Below, one piece after another: positions 4,812 through 12,525 of a DNA stretch of 21,400 bases. The position numbers and the translations under genes are program-made. The stretch's first letter is position 1; every line of letters starts with the position of its first letter. The notes beneath the pieces were generated by a model. It was not told the origin of the DNA, did no database searches, and saw nothing but the letters and a program-made list of their open reading frames with translations. Source of the stretch: a virus. The stretch is from IMG/VR virus record IMGVR_UViG_3300021559_000175, positions 1 through 21,400 of that record, one strand, 5' to 3'.

Positions 4812-7289
4812 ATGTCCAATCGCAAACGAGAGGCGGCATCGACCGCCGACATGAATATTCCGGCCGAGCAATCGCTCCTCGGCTGCGTGCTGCGGCGCGA
4901 CCAGGTGTTCTTCGAGGTCCACAACGATCTTGAGCCCGCAGACTTCGCCGATCCCCGCCATCAACTGATCTGGAAGACGATCGAGAAGATCGCCAGCCGG
5001 GCGCAAGGACGCTTCGATGCGGCGACCGTCGCGGACTTCCTGCAAGGGACAGACGAGAGCGTGCCTCGCGACTATCTCGACGCTCTCGCCGACGCCGTCT
5101 CCGATCCCTCGGCTATCCAGCAATACGTCCGCACCGTGGTCGACCTCTCGCGCCAGCGTGCCATGGTCCAGGCGATGCAGGACGGGATCACCAGGCTTCG
5201 CATGCGGGCTCCCGACGAGGCGCTTAACGAAGTTGTCGACGAGATCAATGGCAATGTGCTCGACGCAGGTCGCGCGGATTCATCGACCCAAAAGACCCTC
5301 GGTGAATTCGCCGAGCTGAGCTACCGGCGCATAGAGGCTGTGCGCTTCGGCCACACCAAGAGCGTCAATCTCAGCTGGGGCCTGTCCGCCATGGATGAGG
5401 CATGCGGCCCGGCAATCCCCGGACATCTGCATGTCATCGGTGGTCGGCCGGAAATGGGCAAGGCATTAAGCCTCTGCGCTCGGGTGCTCTTGGCTGATGG
5501 CCAATGGAAGGCAATGGGCGAACTGATGCTTGGCGACCGCCTCGCATCGATTGACGGCGCAGCATCCCGCATATCGGGAATTTTCCCGCGAGGGAGACGA
5601 CAAGTTTTCAATGTTCGGTTCCGTGACGGAAGGACAACGCAGGCATGCGGTGAACATCTGTGGCGCGTTCATCATCGCCATTGGGACGAGCCGCGCATAC
5701 TGACGACGGACGCTGTCGCCAGCTTGCTACAAAGAAAGCGCTATCAGCGACGCCTCTATATCGATCTAGTCAGCGGCCACTTCGGCGATCCTAAGTTGCA
5801 GTTACCGATCGATCCCTATGTTCTAGGGTGTTTGCTAGGGCACAGCTCGTTTAGAGAAAGCTCATTGAGGATAGGGTCCGTTGACCATGAAGTTATCGAG
5901 AGGATGCAAGCGAGAACAGGCGAGGCCAAAATAAGCGCTACTGCGGGAGACCGCCATGTTTATTCCATCAGATCCTCAGTTCCCGGTCCGCCGATTAACT
6001 GGCTTATGGATGCCCTTGCGCGCATGGGTTTGGAGGGCAAGCGGTGTGACGAGAAATTCGTTCCCGACATCTATCTTCAGGCTGATCGCCAGAGCCGCCT
6101 TGAACTCCTGCGAGGGCTCATGGATACGGACGGTCACGCCTCTTACGGCGCCGTCGAATTCAGCTCGACCAGCGAGAGACTGGCTTTGGATGTGCAATCG
6201 CTGGCGCGATCCCTTGGTGCCGTAGCCCGGATCGAGCGCAGAAAGACGCGGTGTTTCTACAAAGGTGAGATGCGCGGACAGGATTCCTTCCGCTGCCGTA
6301 TTAGGCACGAGCAGGCCCAGGACTTCTTCACCCTTCCGCGCAAGATGGCCGGTGCGACTCGGGTCGGTCACAACACAGTGACACTTACCTTTGACAGCAT
6401 CGAGCCTGTCGGTATCCGCGAAACGCGCTGTATTGCGGTTACACATCCTTCCAGTCTGTATGTGACGGACGGATACATAGTCACGCACAACACGGCGCTC
6501 GCGACCACCATCGCCCTCGCCCTTGGACGCCAGGCACCGGGCGGCATCATTCAGCTGGAAATGCGCGGCGAGGCCGTGGCCGATCGCTCTCTCTCCCATC
6601 TGACCGATATCCCGGCCTGGAAGATCACACGCAACGAGGCGCACAACTCCGGTTATCTGGAGAAATATGCCGATGCAATCGCCGAGCTGCACCGGCTGCC
6701 GATCCGGGTAGAGGCGAGGCCAGGGCTCACCACCGCGCAGATCAGGGCGAAGTGCATCGGCATGAAGCGCCGCTATGGATGCGTCTGGTTCATCTTCGAC
6801 CATATCCAGATCGTGCAGGCCGCGATGCGCCGCGCTGATCCGAGCGACACGATCGACGAGTTCTGCCGCACCACGGCCGCTCTCGCGAAAGAGCTGGACG
6901 CGGTGATGATCGCGCTCAGCCAGGTCAATTCGAAGAACCGCGATCGGGACAATGACCGGCCGCAGCCGCGCGACCTCATGTATTACAACTCGATCGAGCC
7001 GCACGCGGACGTGATCGCGTTTCCCTACCGACCGGAAGTGGCGCTGCGGGAACGCAGGCCTCCAGAGCCGATGAAGGACGATACCAAGGCCGAGAACCTA
7101 TACTTCGACTGGCAACAGCGCATGGAGGCCGCGAAGGACAAGGCCGAGATCATCTGCGGCAAGAACCGCCATGGCCCATCCGGCGAATTCCGACCGTGCC
7201 TCTGGGATGGTCCCACCATGCGCTTCAAGCCGCTCGAAAGCGCGCTGCGCAGCGCCGACGATAACCAAGCCTATCTTCCGGAGATGTGA
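4812..7289 (+). CDS. dnaB: Replicative DNA helicase, DnaB family, interrupted by an intein
   Basis: An 825-aa precursor. The first 110 residues are the DnaB N-terminal helical domain (IPAEQSLLGCVLRR), followed by the linker and the RecA-like motor. The Walker A motif GGRPEMGK-T is split after Lys217 by a 343-aa intein; extein sequence resumes at Thr561. After it come the Glu of LEM (583), Walker B with Asp663 (VWFIFDHIQIV), SQVN (703-706) and a C-terminal KNRHGPSGEF segment, all usual for DnaB. Without the intein the helicase is 482 aa, the normal length. It unwinds DNA at the phage fork as a hexamer. The ATG at 4812 follows a good promoter match; a second Met lies at residue 14. The stop overlaps the start region of the next helicase. 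Without splicing the ATP site cannot form. Confidence 0.95.
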   Translation: MSNRKREAASTADMNIPAEQSLLGCVLRRDQVFFEVHNDLEPADFADPRHQLIWKTIEKIASRAQGRFDAATVADFLQGTDESVPRDYLDALADAVSDPSAIQQYVRTVVDLSRQRAMVQAMQDGITRLRMRAPDEALNEVVDEINGNVLDAGRADSSTQKTLGEFAELSYRRIEAVRFGHTKSVNLSWGLSAMDEACGPAIPGHLHVIGGRPEMGKALSLCARVLLADGQWKAMGELMLGDRLASIDGAASRISGIFPRGRRQVFNVRFRDGRTTQACGEHLWRVHHRHWDEPRILTTDAVASLLQRKRYQRRLYIDLVSGHFGDPKLQLPIDPYVLGCLLGHSSFRESSLRIGSVDHEVIERMQARTGEAKISATAGDRHVYSIRSSVPGPPINWLMDALARMGLEGKRCDEKFVPDIYLQADRQSRLELLRGLMDTDGHASYGAVEFSSTSERLALDVQSLARSLGAVARIERRKTRCFYKGEMRGQDSFRCRIRHEQAQDFFTLPRKMAGATRVGHNTVTLTFDSIEPVGIRETRCIAVTHPSSLYVTDGYIVTHNTALATTIALALGRQAPGGIIQLEMRGEAVADRSLSHLTDIPAWKITRNEAHNSGYLEKYADAIAELHRLPIRVEARPGLTTAQIRAKCIGMKRRYGCVWFIFDHIQIVQAAMRRADPSDTIDEFCRTTAALAKELDAVMIALSQVNSKNRDRDNDRPQPRDLMYYNSIEPHADVIAFPYRPEVALRERRPPEPMKDDTKAENLYFDWQQRMEAAKDKAEIICGKNRHGPSGEFRPCLWDGPTMRFKPLESALRSADDNQAYLPEM
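5463..6491 (+). mobile_element. Intein in the DnaB P-loop, probably class 3, with degenerate LAGLIDADG endonuclease
   Basis: Residues 218-560 of the precursor. It begins with Ala (ALSLCARVLLADG), not Cys or Ser, and ends THN before the +1 Thr. The class 3 signature (Trp, Cys, Thr) can be placed: W284 in GEHLW of block B, C540 in TRCIAV of block F, and T558 beside the final His-Asn. In class 3 inteins, known from mycobacteriophage DnaB, the block F Cys attacks first. A LAGLIDADG endonuclease lies between: the second motif LLRGLMDTDG (432-441) keeps its acid, but the first, VLGCLLGHSS (337-346), has His/Ser where Asp/Gly is usual. The DNA is visibly richer in A/T and rarer codons than its flanks, which suggests acquisition by transfer. 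Confidence 0.85.
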
Positions 7290-7291
7290 AA

Positions 7292-8713
7292 ATGGCGCTC
7301 GCAATGGCGGCTACCGACAGCGATTACGCGACTTTTCTTGAAAGTCGCCTTCACAGTTCCGAGCATGGGTTTGATCCGACTTTCATGCCCGACTGCCTTT
7401 TTGATTTCCAGGTATCGCTAGTCGAATGGTCGGTGCGCAAGGGACGGTCGGCGATCTTCGCGGACTGCGGCATGGGCAAGACACTCTGCCAGCTCGTCTG
7501 GTCTGAAAATATCGTAAGGAAGACCAATCTCCCGGTGCTGATCACGACGCCTCTCGCCGTAGCGAGGCAGACGGCGCGCGAGGCCGAGAAGTTCGGGATC
7601 GAGGCCCATGTCTCGCTCGACGGCAAGATCAGGCCAGGCATCAACATCACGAACTATGAGCGCCTGCATTATTTCAGCCCGAGCGATTTCGTCGGAATGG
7701 TCTGCGACGAGAGCGCGATCTTGAAGTCCTTCGATGGAACGCGCCGCCAAGAGATCACGGACTTCATGCGCAAGATGGCCTATCGGCTTCTCTGCACTGC
7801 GACGCCTTCGCCGAACGAGTATGTCGAGCTTGGCACCAGTTCCGAGGCTCTCGGCTATCTCGGCTACATGGACATGCTGTCGCGGTTCTTTAAGAACGAC
7901 CAGGGCAACAGCATCAGGGCCTTCCGCTCGCGGTACAAAGGCCGTGATTTCCGGCAACTCGATGACAATGCCAAATGGCGGTTCAAGGGACATGCCGAGA
8001 CGCCATTCTGGAAATGGGCTTGTTCCTGGTCGAGAGCGGTGCGGAAGCCGTCTGATCTCGGCTTTGACGATGGGTCTTTCATTCTGCCGCCGCTGATCGA
8101 GCGCCAGCATGATGTCGAGAGCCGCAGAAATCCCAGCGAAATGCTGTTTGCGCTTCCCGCATTCGGGCTTGCCGAGCAGCGCGAGGAGCGGCGCCGCACC
8201 ATTGACGAGCGCTGCGAGCAAGCAGCACTTCTCGTTGATGATGGGGAATCGGCGATCATCTGGTGCCATCTCAACCCAGAAGGCGACATCCTGGAGAGGC
8301 TAATTCCCGATTGCGTCCAAGTGAGCGGGCGCGACAGTGACGAGGCCAAGGAAGAAAAGTTCCTGGCCTTCATCGACCAGAAGCCAGGCGCGCGGCGGCT
8401 TATCACCAAGGAGCGGATCGGCGCTTGGGGAATGAACTTCCAGCACTGCGCCCATTCGGTGCATTTCCCGACGCACAGCTTCGAGGGCTACTACCAGAGC
8501 ATTCGCCGCTGCTGGCGTTTCGGGCAAACGCGCCCTGTTGTGGTCGATATCGTGACCACCGAAGGCGAGAAGGACGTCCTGCGAAACCTGCAACGCAAGT
8601 CGGCTGCGGCCGACAGGATGTTCTTGGGCCTTGTCCGGCACATGCGCGAGGTGCTCCACATTGATCGCGCCAACAATTTCACACAGGAAGCAGAGATCCC
8701 CTCATGGCTGTGA
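7292..8713 (+). CDS. SNF2/DEAD-like superfamily 2 helicase
   Basis: A 473-aa protein. The ATG at 7292 is preferred over the GTG at 7286 because GGAG lies 8 nt upstream. Domain 1 has Walker A DCGMGKT (58-64), the motif II variant DESA (139-142) and motif III TATPS (169-173). Domain 2 ends in QSIRRCWRFGQ (402-412), the arginine-finger motif VI in the form typical of SNF2 proteins. This ATPase presumably translocates on double-stranded DNA or remodels protein-DNA complexes. It is short for the family and lacks extra binding domains. It overlaps the methyltransferase gene by 10 bp, so the two are made together; such pairs occur in phages, and the helicase might aid replication or act with the methylase. 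Confidence 0.88.
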   Translation: MALAMAATDSDYATFLESRLHSSEHGFDPTFMPDCLFDFQVSLVEWSVRKGRSAIFADCGMGKTLCQLVWSENIVRKTNLPVLITTPLAVARQTAREAEKFGIEAHVSLDGKIRPGINITNYERLHYFSPSDFVGMVCDESAILKSFDGTRRQEITDFMRKMAYRLLCTATPSPNEYVELGTSSEALGYLGYMDMLSRFFKNDQGNSIRAFRSRYKGRDFRQLDDNAKWRFKGHAETPFWKWACSWSRAVRKPSDLGFDDGSFILPPLIERQHDVESRRNPSEMLFALPAFGLAEQREERRRTIDERCEQAALLVDDGESAIIWCHLNPEGDILERLIPDCVQVSGRDSDEAKEEKFLAFIDQKPGARRLITKERIGAWGMNFQHCAHSVHFPTHSFEGYYQSIRRCWRFGQTRPVVVDIVTTEGEKDVLRNLQRKSAAADRMFLGLVRHMREVLHIDRANNFTQEAEIPSWL

Positions 8714-9702
8714 TCGATCAAAGGCTCTCGTCTCGCTATGCTCTGATCAATGGCGATTGCATCGAATACATGAAAAGCCTTCCGTCCGAGCGCGTGCATC
8801 TCTCGATCTATTCGCCGCCGTTCGGAGGGCTGTTCTGCTACTCATCCTCGGAGCGCGATCTCTCGAACTGCGTCAGCTACGATCAGTTTTTCGAGCACTA
8901 TGAGTTCTGCGTGAAAGAGATTTTCCGCCTCACGCTTCCTGGCCGCATGACCTGCGTGCATTGCATGGATGTGCCGTCCGGCAACACCGGGACTGATTTC
9001 CTGATCGACTTTCCGGGTGATCTGATCCGCCTGCACAAGGAAATCGGCTTCGATTACATCGCTCGCTATGCGATCTGGAAAGAGCCGCTCGCAGTGCGCA
9101 ATCGAACAATGGCGAAGAACCTAGCTCACAGAACCATCGTGGAGGATTCCTCGCGGTGCAGCTCGGCCGCCGCTGATTATCTCCTCGTCTTTCGCCGCAA
9201 GGGACAGAACAAGGTCCCGATCGCTCATCCGCATGGGCTACTCGATTATGCCGGCTCCCGACCGCTCCCGGCCGAACTGCTCAAATATCGCGGCTGGGGG
9301 GGCAATCAGATCGAGAACCGCTATTCGCATTGGATTTGGAGGCAATACGCTTCGGCTTTCTGGGATGACATCCGCATAGGCCGAGTGCTTCCGTTCCGCG
9401 ACAGCCGCGATGAGGATGACGAAAAGCATGTTCATCCTCTTCAGCTCGACGTAATCGAGCGTTGCCTGACGCTTTGGTCCAATCCGGACGAGACGGTGCT
9501 AACGCCATTCATGGGCGTAGGTTCCGAGGTCTATGGCGCTCTTAACCTCGGCCGTAAGGGCATCGGTATTGAGCTGAAACCGTCCTACTTCCAGCAATCA
9601 ATCCGCAACATCGAGGCCGTAGGAAAGGCCGATATCGAGCAACCCGCTTTTGATCTCGGCGACGATATCGCCTGGGCAGAAGCAGAAGCGGCAGCCGAGT
9701 GA
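8704..9702 (+). CDS. DNA methyltransferase, beta-type motif order
   Basis: A 332-aa protein. Catalytic motif IV is SPPF (37-40), near the N-terminus; the AdoMet-binding motif I is TPFMGVGSE (267-275), followed by GIGIEL, near the C-terminus. Catalytic motif before AdoMet motif is the beta-class order of amino-methyltransferases (N6-adenine or N4-cytosine). SPP is more usual in N4-cytosine enzymes, but that is not decisive. The HPLQ segment (244-247) before motif I is also standard. The region between (about 90-240) would carry target recognition. No restriction endonuclease gene is adjacent, so it is probably an orphan phage methylase that protects phage DNA from host restriction. It starts inside the helicase stop region and ends against the gene at 9708. 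Confidence 0.92.
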   Translation: MAVIDQRLSSRYALINGDCIEYMKSLPSERVHLSIYSPPFGGLFCYSSSERDLSNCVSYDQFFEHYEFCVKEIFRLTLPGRMTCVHCMDVPSGNTGTDFLIDFPGDLIRLHKEIGFDYIARYAIWKEPLAVRNRTMAKNLAHRTIVEDSSRCSSAAADYLLVFRRKGQNKVPIAHPHGLLDYAGSRPLPAELLKYRGWGGNQIENRYSHWIWRQYASAFWDDIRIGRVLPFRDSRDEDDEKHVHPLQLDVIERCLTLWSNPDETVLTPFMGVGSEVYGALNLGRKGIGIELKPSYFQQSIRNIEAVGKADIEQPAFDLGDDIAWAEAEAAAE

Positions 9703-9707
9703 TCACC

Positions 9708-10037
9708 ATGTCGACCGTCAGCGATGCAAAACTGCGCGAGACGATCGCAGATGGTCTCGCCGTGATGGGCACCTACGCCGAGAACGCCATCAACTTCCTG
9801 ACGATCGGCGACGACAAGGGGGCCGAGTATGCGATCAAGAAGGCTGCCGCGCATTTCAAACAGGCGGTCGATTTCCTGTCCGAGTTGAAGAAACGAAACA
9901 TGACCCAAGCCAAGGAGGAACTGTATGCTGTCGCGCAGCCCGCAAGACGATCCATTCGGGATCAGCAAGCTCGACCAAATGGAACCTCCTCACCAGAGCC
10001 ACGCGACGCTGGAGCGGCTGGAGACATCGGCGACTAG
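9708..10037 (+). CDS. Hypothetical protein, 109 aa
   Basis: The start is taken as MSTVSDAKLRE at 9708; a GTG at 9699 overlaps the methyltransferase stop and could serve instead. The first 65 residues look like two or three amphipathic helices (LRETIADGLAVMGTYAENAI, then IKKAAAHFKQAVDFL), a plan seen in small four-helix-bundle or TPR-like proteins. The last 40 residues overlap the next gene by 113 bp and are low-complexity, so only the N-terminal part is probably ordered. Function not recognised. Confidence 0.55.
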   Translation: MSTVSDAKLRETIADGLAVMGTYAENAINFLTIGDDKGAEYAIKKAAAHFKQAVDFLSELKKRNMTQAKEELYAVAQPARRSIRDQQARPNGTSSPEPRDAGAAGDIGD

Positions 10038-10362
10038 CGAGCCGATCCCAGGGCGCGAAGCTGCCATCGCCTACGCCGTTGCCATTGAGCCACGATATCT
10101 CGACGCCTGCGCCGACCAGCTCGGAAGCCTCGGATGGGTCGCGCCTCTCGTCGGATCGATTGTCGGGCTCGCTCTCAATTCGGCCGCTGGCGGCGCGACA
10201 CTGGACGCCGGCACCATCTCGCGCGATCTCGCGGTGCTGCGCTCCTGTATCATCGAGCCGTCGCCGTCCTATCTCGCGAGCTTCAACCCGGCGAGCTTCG
10301 CCGAAGCCTTGGAAGTCCAGGGCGAGCAGGAGCGCAGGCGCCGGTTGCGGGCTCTCTCATGA
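9925..10362 (+). CDS. Hypothetical protein, 145 aa
   Basis: AAGGAGG lies about 6 nt before the ATG at 9925, one of the strongest ribosome sites in the block, although the gene starts inside its neighbour. The N-terminal 40 residues are polar and probably disordered. The middle (about 65-90, LGWVAPLVGSIVGLALNSAA) is a hydrophobic Gly/Ala-rich stretch that could be one membrane segment or a buried helix pair. The end is Arg/Glu-rich. Its stop overlaps the next start as ATGA. Function not recognised. Confidence 0.6.
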   Translation: MLSRSPQDDPFGISKLDQMEPPHQSHATLERLETSATSEPIPGREAAIAYAVAIEPRYLDACADQLGSLGWVAPLVGSIVGLALNSAAGGATLDAGTISRDLAVLRSCIIEPSPSYLASFNPASFAEALEVQGEQERRRRLRALS

Positions 10363-10451
10363 GCGAACGTCACGACAAGCGCACAGAAGAGAGCTTCACC
10401 TTCGATGGCGTGAAGTATCAGAGGCGCGAGGATGTCATCGCCGCCCTATGA
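10359..10451 (+). CDS. Very small protein, 30 aa
   Basis: The ATG at 10359 overlaps the previous stop (ATGA). The sequence starts MSERHDKRTEE and has FTFDGVKYQRREDVIAAL, which looks like a beta-hairpin followed by a short helix and is a natural protein end. The overlap and composition favour a real gene despite its length. No function can be given. Confidence 0.5.
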   Translation: MSERHDKRTEESFTFDGVKYQRREDVIAAL

Positions 10452-10487
10452 AGTGTGCAACGTATGAGGCGATCCTGGAGGCACGTC

Positions 10488-10685
10488 GTGGACGATGACG
10501 AAGGAAATAGTTCAGCTGCGGCGCGTCGAGCCAGCTATCATGTCGAGGAGCGTGATGCGCATGCCAAGCTTGCGGCGGCGGCTTATTGGCAGATCGCGAT
10601 GCGCAAGCGCAGGCTCTACCGCGAGGAGTCAGAGCGCCATGCGAGTGAAGAGGGCATCCGGCCGCACAAAGCTGTGAGTGCCTGA
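10488..10685 (+). CDS. Small hypothetical protein, 65 aa (GTG start)
   Basis: GGAGG lies about 6 nt before GTG at 10488. The frame is open upstream to a GTG at 10455, but without a site. The protein is charged and helical (VDDDEGNSS, then HAKLAAAAYWQIAMRKRRLY), with a basic and acidic C-terminus. An ATG in another frame at 10495 yields only Arg/Ser-rich shadow sequence. Not recognised. Confidence 0.45.
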   Translation: MDDDEGNSSAAARRASYHVEERDAHAKLAAAAYWQIAMRKRRLYREESERHASEEGIRPHKAVSA

Positions 10686-10733
10686 CCATCTTGGGTTGCG
10701 GGGGCTCCTCCAGCGTCCTATTTCAGGCCGACC

Positions 10734-10991
10734 ATGAAAACCCAGACCAAGCTGCGCATGGTGGAAATCCAGTGCGCTCACCGAGCTGCGGTCACTGCTA
10801 CGCTCAAGCTCATGAAGACGGCCGACCGCGTGCGCGAGCAAGAGCCTGACGGGCCGGTCGCGGCGATCCTCGTCGGCGCCTACGCGGATATCCGTCTCGC
10901 GGCCGAGATGCTGGAGGCGATCATCCTCGATCGGCGCGAGGGGAGACACGGGTGTGGCGAAAGGGACCACGCAGCTGGTCAAGCCTATTGA
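10734..10991 (+). CDS. Hypothetical helical protein, 85 aa
   Basis: It starts MKTQTKLRMVEIQ at 10734, with only a weak ribosome site. A possible promoter (TTGCGG 10696-10701, 17 nt, TATTTC 10719-10724) would give an almost leaderless transcript. The body is two long helices (HRAAVTATLKLMKTADRV, then AILVGAYADIRLAAEMLEA). It is the last gene of the rightward block; its final 71 bp overlap, antisense, the end of the leftward gene at 10921, so the two operons converge here with no terminator that I can see. Confidence 0.5.
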   Translation: MKTQTKLRMVEIQCAHRAAVTATLKLMKTADRVREQEPDGPVAAILVGAYADIRLAAEMLEAIILDRREGRHGCGERDHAAGQAY

Positions 10992-11136
10992 GCGCCCGGT
11001 GAAGATCGCCGGCCTGGCGGAACGGCTGGAAGCGCTTCGTGGCTCCCATCGCCTTCGCCTCCGAGCCCATGACCCTCATCAAGGCTCTCGCGGTCCGTTC
11101 GATGCGCAACAGAGCGCCGATCTCTTCGTCAGTCAT
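10921..11136 (-). CDS. Small hypothetical protein, 71 aa
   Basis: The start is MTDEEIGALLRIE at 11136, with AAGGGA about 8 nt upstream. The first 40 residues form a plausible helix-rich fold; the last 25 are Arg/Pro-rich and lie antisense to the rightward gene ending at 10991. It is the last gene of the leftward operon. A competing plus-strand frame (GTG at 10954 with GGGGAG upstream) covers part of the same DNA, so this call is moderate. Function unknown. Confidence 0.45.
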   Translation of the reverse strand: MTDEEIGALLRIERTARALMRVMGSEAKAMGATKRFQPFRQAGDLHRALNRLDQLRGPFRHTRVSPRADRG

Positions 11137-11201
11137 GATGGTTTCCCTTGCGTGCCCCCGCGAGGGGTTTCCCCAAGTCTTAGGACGGCCAAGGGCGGCC
11201 G

Positions 11202-11414
11202 TCACTGGTCGGCGTGGGCTCTCAGAGCCTCCAGGGCCTCGATCGCCTTCTCAGCCCTCCTGAGAGCCCGGACGAGCGTGCTGGTCCTGCGCCCATGCAT
11301 CCCCTGGATAGCGTCACGGCAGCCCTTGAGCGCGTCCTCGGCCTCATAGAGGACCGGGACAGTCTTCGCCATCCAGTCCTTCAGGTCGATCGCCCTGTCC
11401 ACGATGAGGCTCAT
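11202..11414 (-). CDS. Small helical protein, 70 aa
   Basis: The ATG at 11414 overlaps the preceding stop (ATGA) and has no separate ribosome site. The sequence is a heptad-like helix (IDLKDWMAKTVPVLYEAEDAL, then LVRALRRAEKAIEALEAL), suggesting a short coiled coil or helical bundle. No motif identifies a function. Confidence 0.6.
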   Translation of the reverse strand: MSLIVDRAIDLKDWMAKTVPVLYEAEDALKGCRDAIQGMHGRRTSTLVRALRRAEKAIEALEALRAHADQ

Positions 11415-11773
11415 AGCGGAGCCGAGAAGCGCTCGGACACAGCGGGCTCGGTGGTCTCGCCGCAGATCACACGAGCGTCGACGACATCGCCATCCTTGAG
11501 ATGGTCGAAGTTGTTGTTGATGTAGATGTGCGCGGCGAGCATTGTGCGGACGTTATGTCCCCACCGGTGCGGATCGATGTGGCCCTCATCGGTTGCTAGC
11601 TTGATGACCGCCACGCGGTAGGAGCCTTCCATGCCGAGGCCGCAGCGAGCAAGCAGGTAGCGCTGCGCTTCGTTCGGAATGCCGCCGAGCGCGTTGATGT
11701 CCGGCACCAGCTCGACCGCGATGACGGGAATAAACGTGTGATGGTCTCTGATCTCAAGGGCCTTGGCGATCAT
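11411..11773 (-). CDS. Conserved phage hypothetical protein, 120 aa
   Basis: It starts MIAKALEIRDHHTFIPVIAV at 11773 and overlaps the ParB-like gene by an ATGA. The order of segments (strand-rich N-terminus, NEAQRYLLARCGLG near 34-47, a DPHRWG segment, DGDVVDARVICGETT near the end) matches a hypothetical family I have seen in phages and prophages of alphaproteobacteria; none has a function known to me. No catalytic residues stand out. Confidence 0.75.
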   Translation of the reverse strand: MIAKALEIRDHHTFIPVIAVELVPDINALGGIPNEAQRYLLARCGLGMEGSYRVAVIKLATDEGHIDPHRWGHNVRTMLAAHIYINNNFDHLKDGDVVDARVICGETTEPAVSERFSAPL

Positions 11774-12192
11774 GGCAGTGTCACCCGTTGCTCGATGATG
11801 CGGTAACGCTTCTCCACGTCATGCGGAACGACGTAGGCCTCAAAGTCCTTGAGCCGAAGCTCCTGGCGCGCCGTGATGCGGTGCTGTCCGTCGACGAAGC
11901 ACAAGAACCGGTATGGTCGATGCGGCTCATTCTCGATCAGTATGACGGGCAGCGCGAGAGCGTGTGGCGTTCCCTTGATCTTGTCGACGCGGTCGCGGCT
12001 GACGTTGCCCGATTCCCAATCCGTATCGGCGACGAAGGCCATCGACAGGGTGATCTTCTGAAACTCGCCGCGATCGGCCGCGTCCTGGAGCCTGGTGACA
12101 TTCCAGGTGATCTCCTCGCCGAGGAAGCGCGCGTCGAGCGTGAAGACCGTGTCGGCGAGATTGCCGCCATTGAGGATGACTACTTCGGTCAT
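11770..12192 (-). CDS. ParB/Srx-like (DGQHR) domain protein
   Basis: The start is MTEVVILNGGN at 12192 with AGAGG just upstream; the longer frame to 12276 is rejected. The 140-aa protein contains CFVDGQHRITARQEL (about residues 98-112), the DGQHR/ParB-nuclease-like signature in which the Gly-x-His-Arg loop binds phosphate or CTP-like ligands. Relatives include ParB, sulfiredoxin and DndB-type proteins. It has no helix-turn-helix or partner-binding domain, so it is not a partition protein in the usual sense. Both its ends overlap neighbours as ATGA. The role is unknown. Confidence 0.75.
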   Translation of the reverse strand: MTEVVILNGGNLADTVFTLDARFLGEEITWNVTRLQDAADRGEFQKITLSMAFVADTDWESGNVSRDRVDKIKGTPHALALPVILIENEPHRPYRFLCFVDGQHRITARQELRLKDFEAYVVPHDVEKRYRIIEQRVTLP

Positions 12193-12524
12193 GGCTGGCC
12201 TCTCTTGGCGGCTTTGTTTGCTGCATTGAAGGCGCGTATGTCCGCTCTTCCACGCAAGCCGCCAGAGCTGACCCACTGATCGTAGGCAGCCTTCGATCCG
12301 TAGCTCAAGGGAGGGGCGTTGTTGCGCAGGAACCGGATGTAGCCGCGCAGCACTGGTAAGTTATTCTCATCGGCGTGCAGCACCGCCCTCTCCAGATCGT
12401 TCGACAGCACCGCTTCGAGGAAGGTCCCAACGGGCACGCCCTGATCAAGATATCGCAACAAGCCCTCGCGCATATAGCGCGGGATGCCAGTGCCGATCCA
12501 TTCCTTCTCGTCGATCTCGATCAT
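12189..12524 (-). CDS. Conserved phage hypothetical protein, 111 aa
   Basis: AGGAGG lies about 6 nt before the ATG at 12524. The central pattern YMREGLLRYLDQGVPVGTFL followed by EAVLSNDLERAVLHAD and IRFLRNNAPP belongs to a family common in phages (GVPVGxFLxAVLxNDL), always unassigned as far as I know. Mostly helical; no metal-binding or nuclease residues. It lies between the zinc-ribbon and ParB-like genes in the ATGA chain. Confidence 0.75.
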   Translation of the reverse strand: MIEIDEKEWIGTGIPRYMREGLLRYLDQGVPVGTFLEAVLSNDLERAVLHADENNLPVLRGYIRFLRNNAPPLSYGSKAAYDQWVSSGGLRGRADIRAFNAANKAAKRGQP

Positions 12525-12525
12525 G

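Noticed and set aside
5976-7004. 342-aa minus-strand frame opposite dnaB
   Set aside because: It is a shadow of the intein and DnaB C-domain.
10448-10498. 16-codon frame (MKCATYEAILEARRGR) between small genes
   Set aside because: Too short to separate from chance, with no ribosome site.
10954-11349. GTG-started plus-strand frame after the 85-aa gene
   Set aside because: It has a fair ribosome site and a plausible first 30 residues, but the rest is antisense to two leftward genes. It could be a short gene or remnant; kept out.
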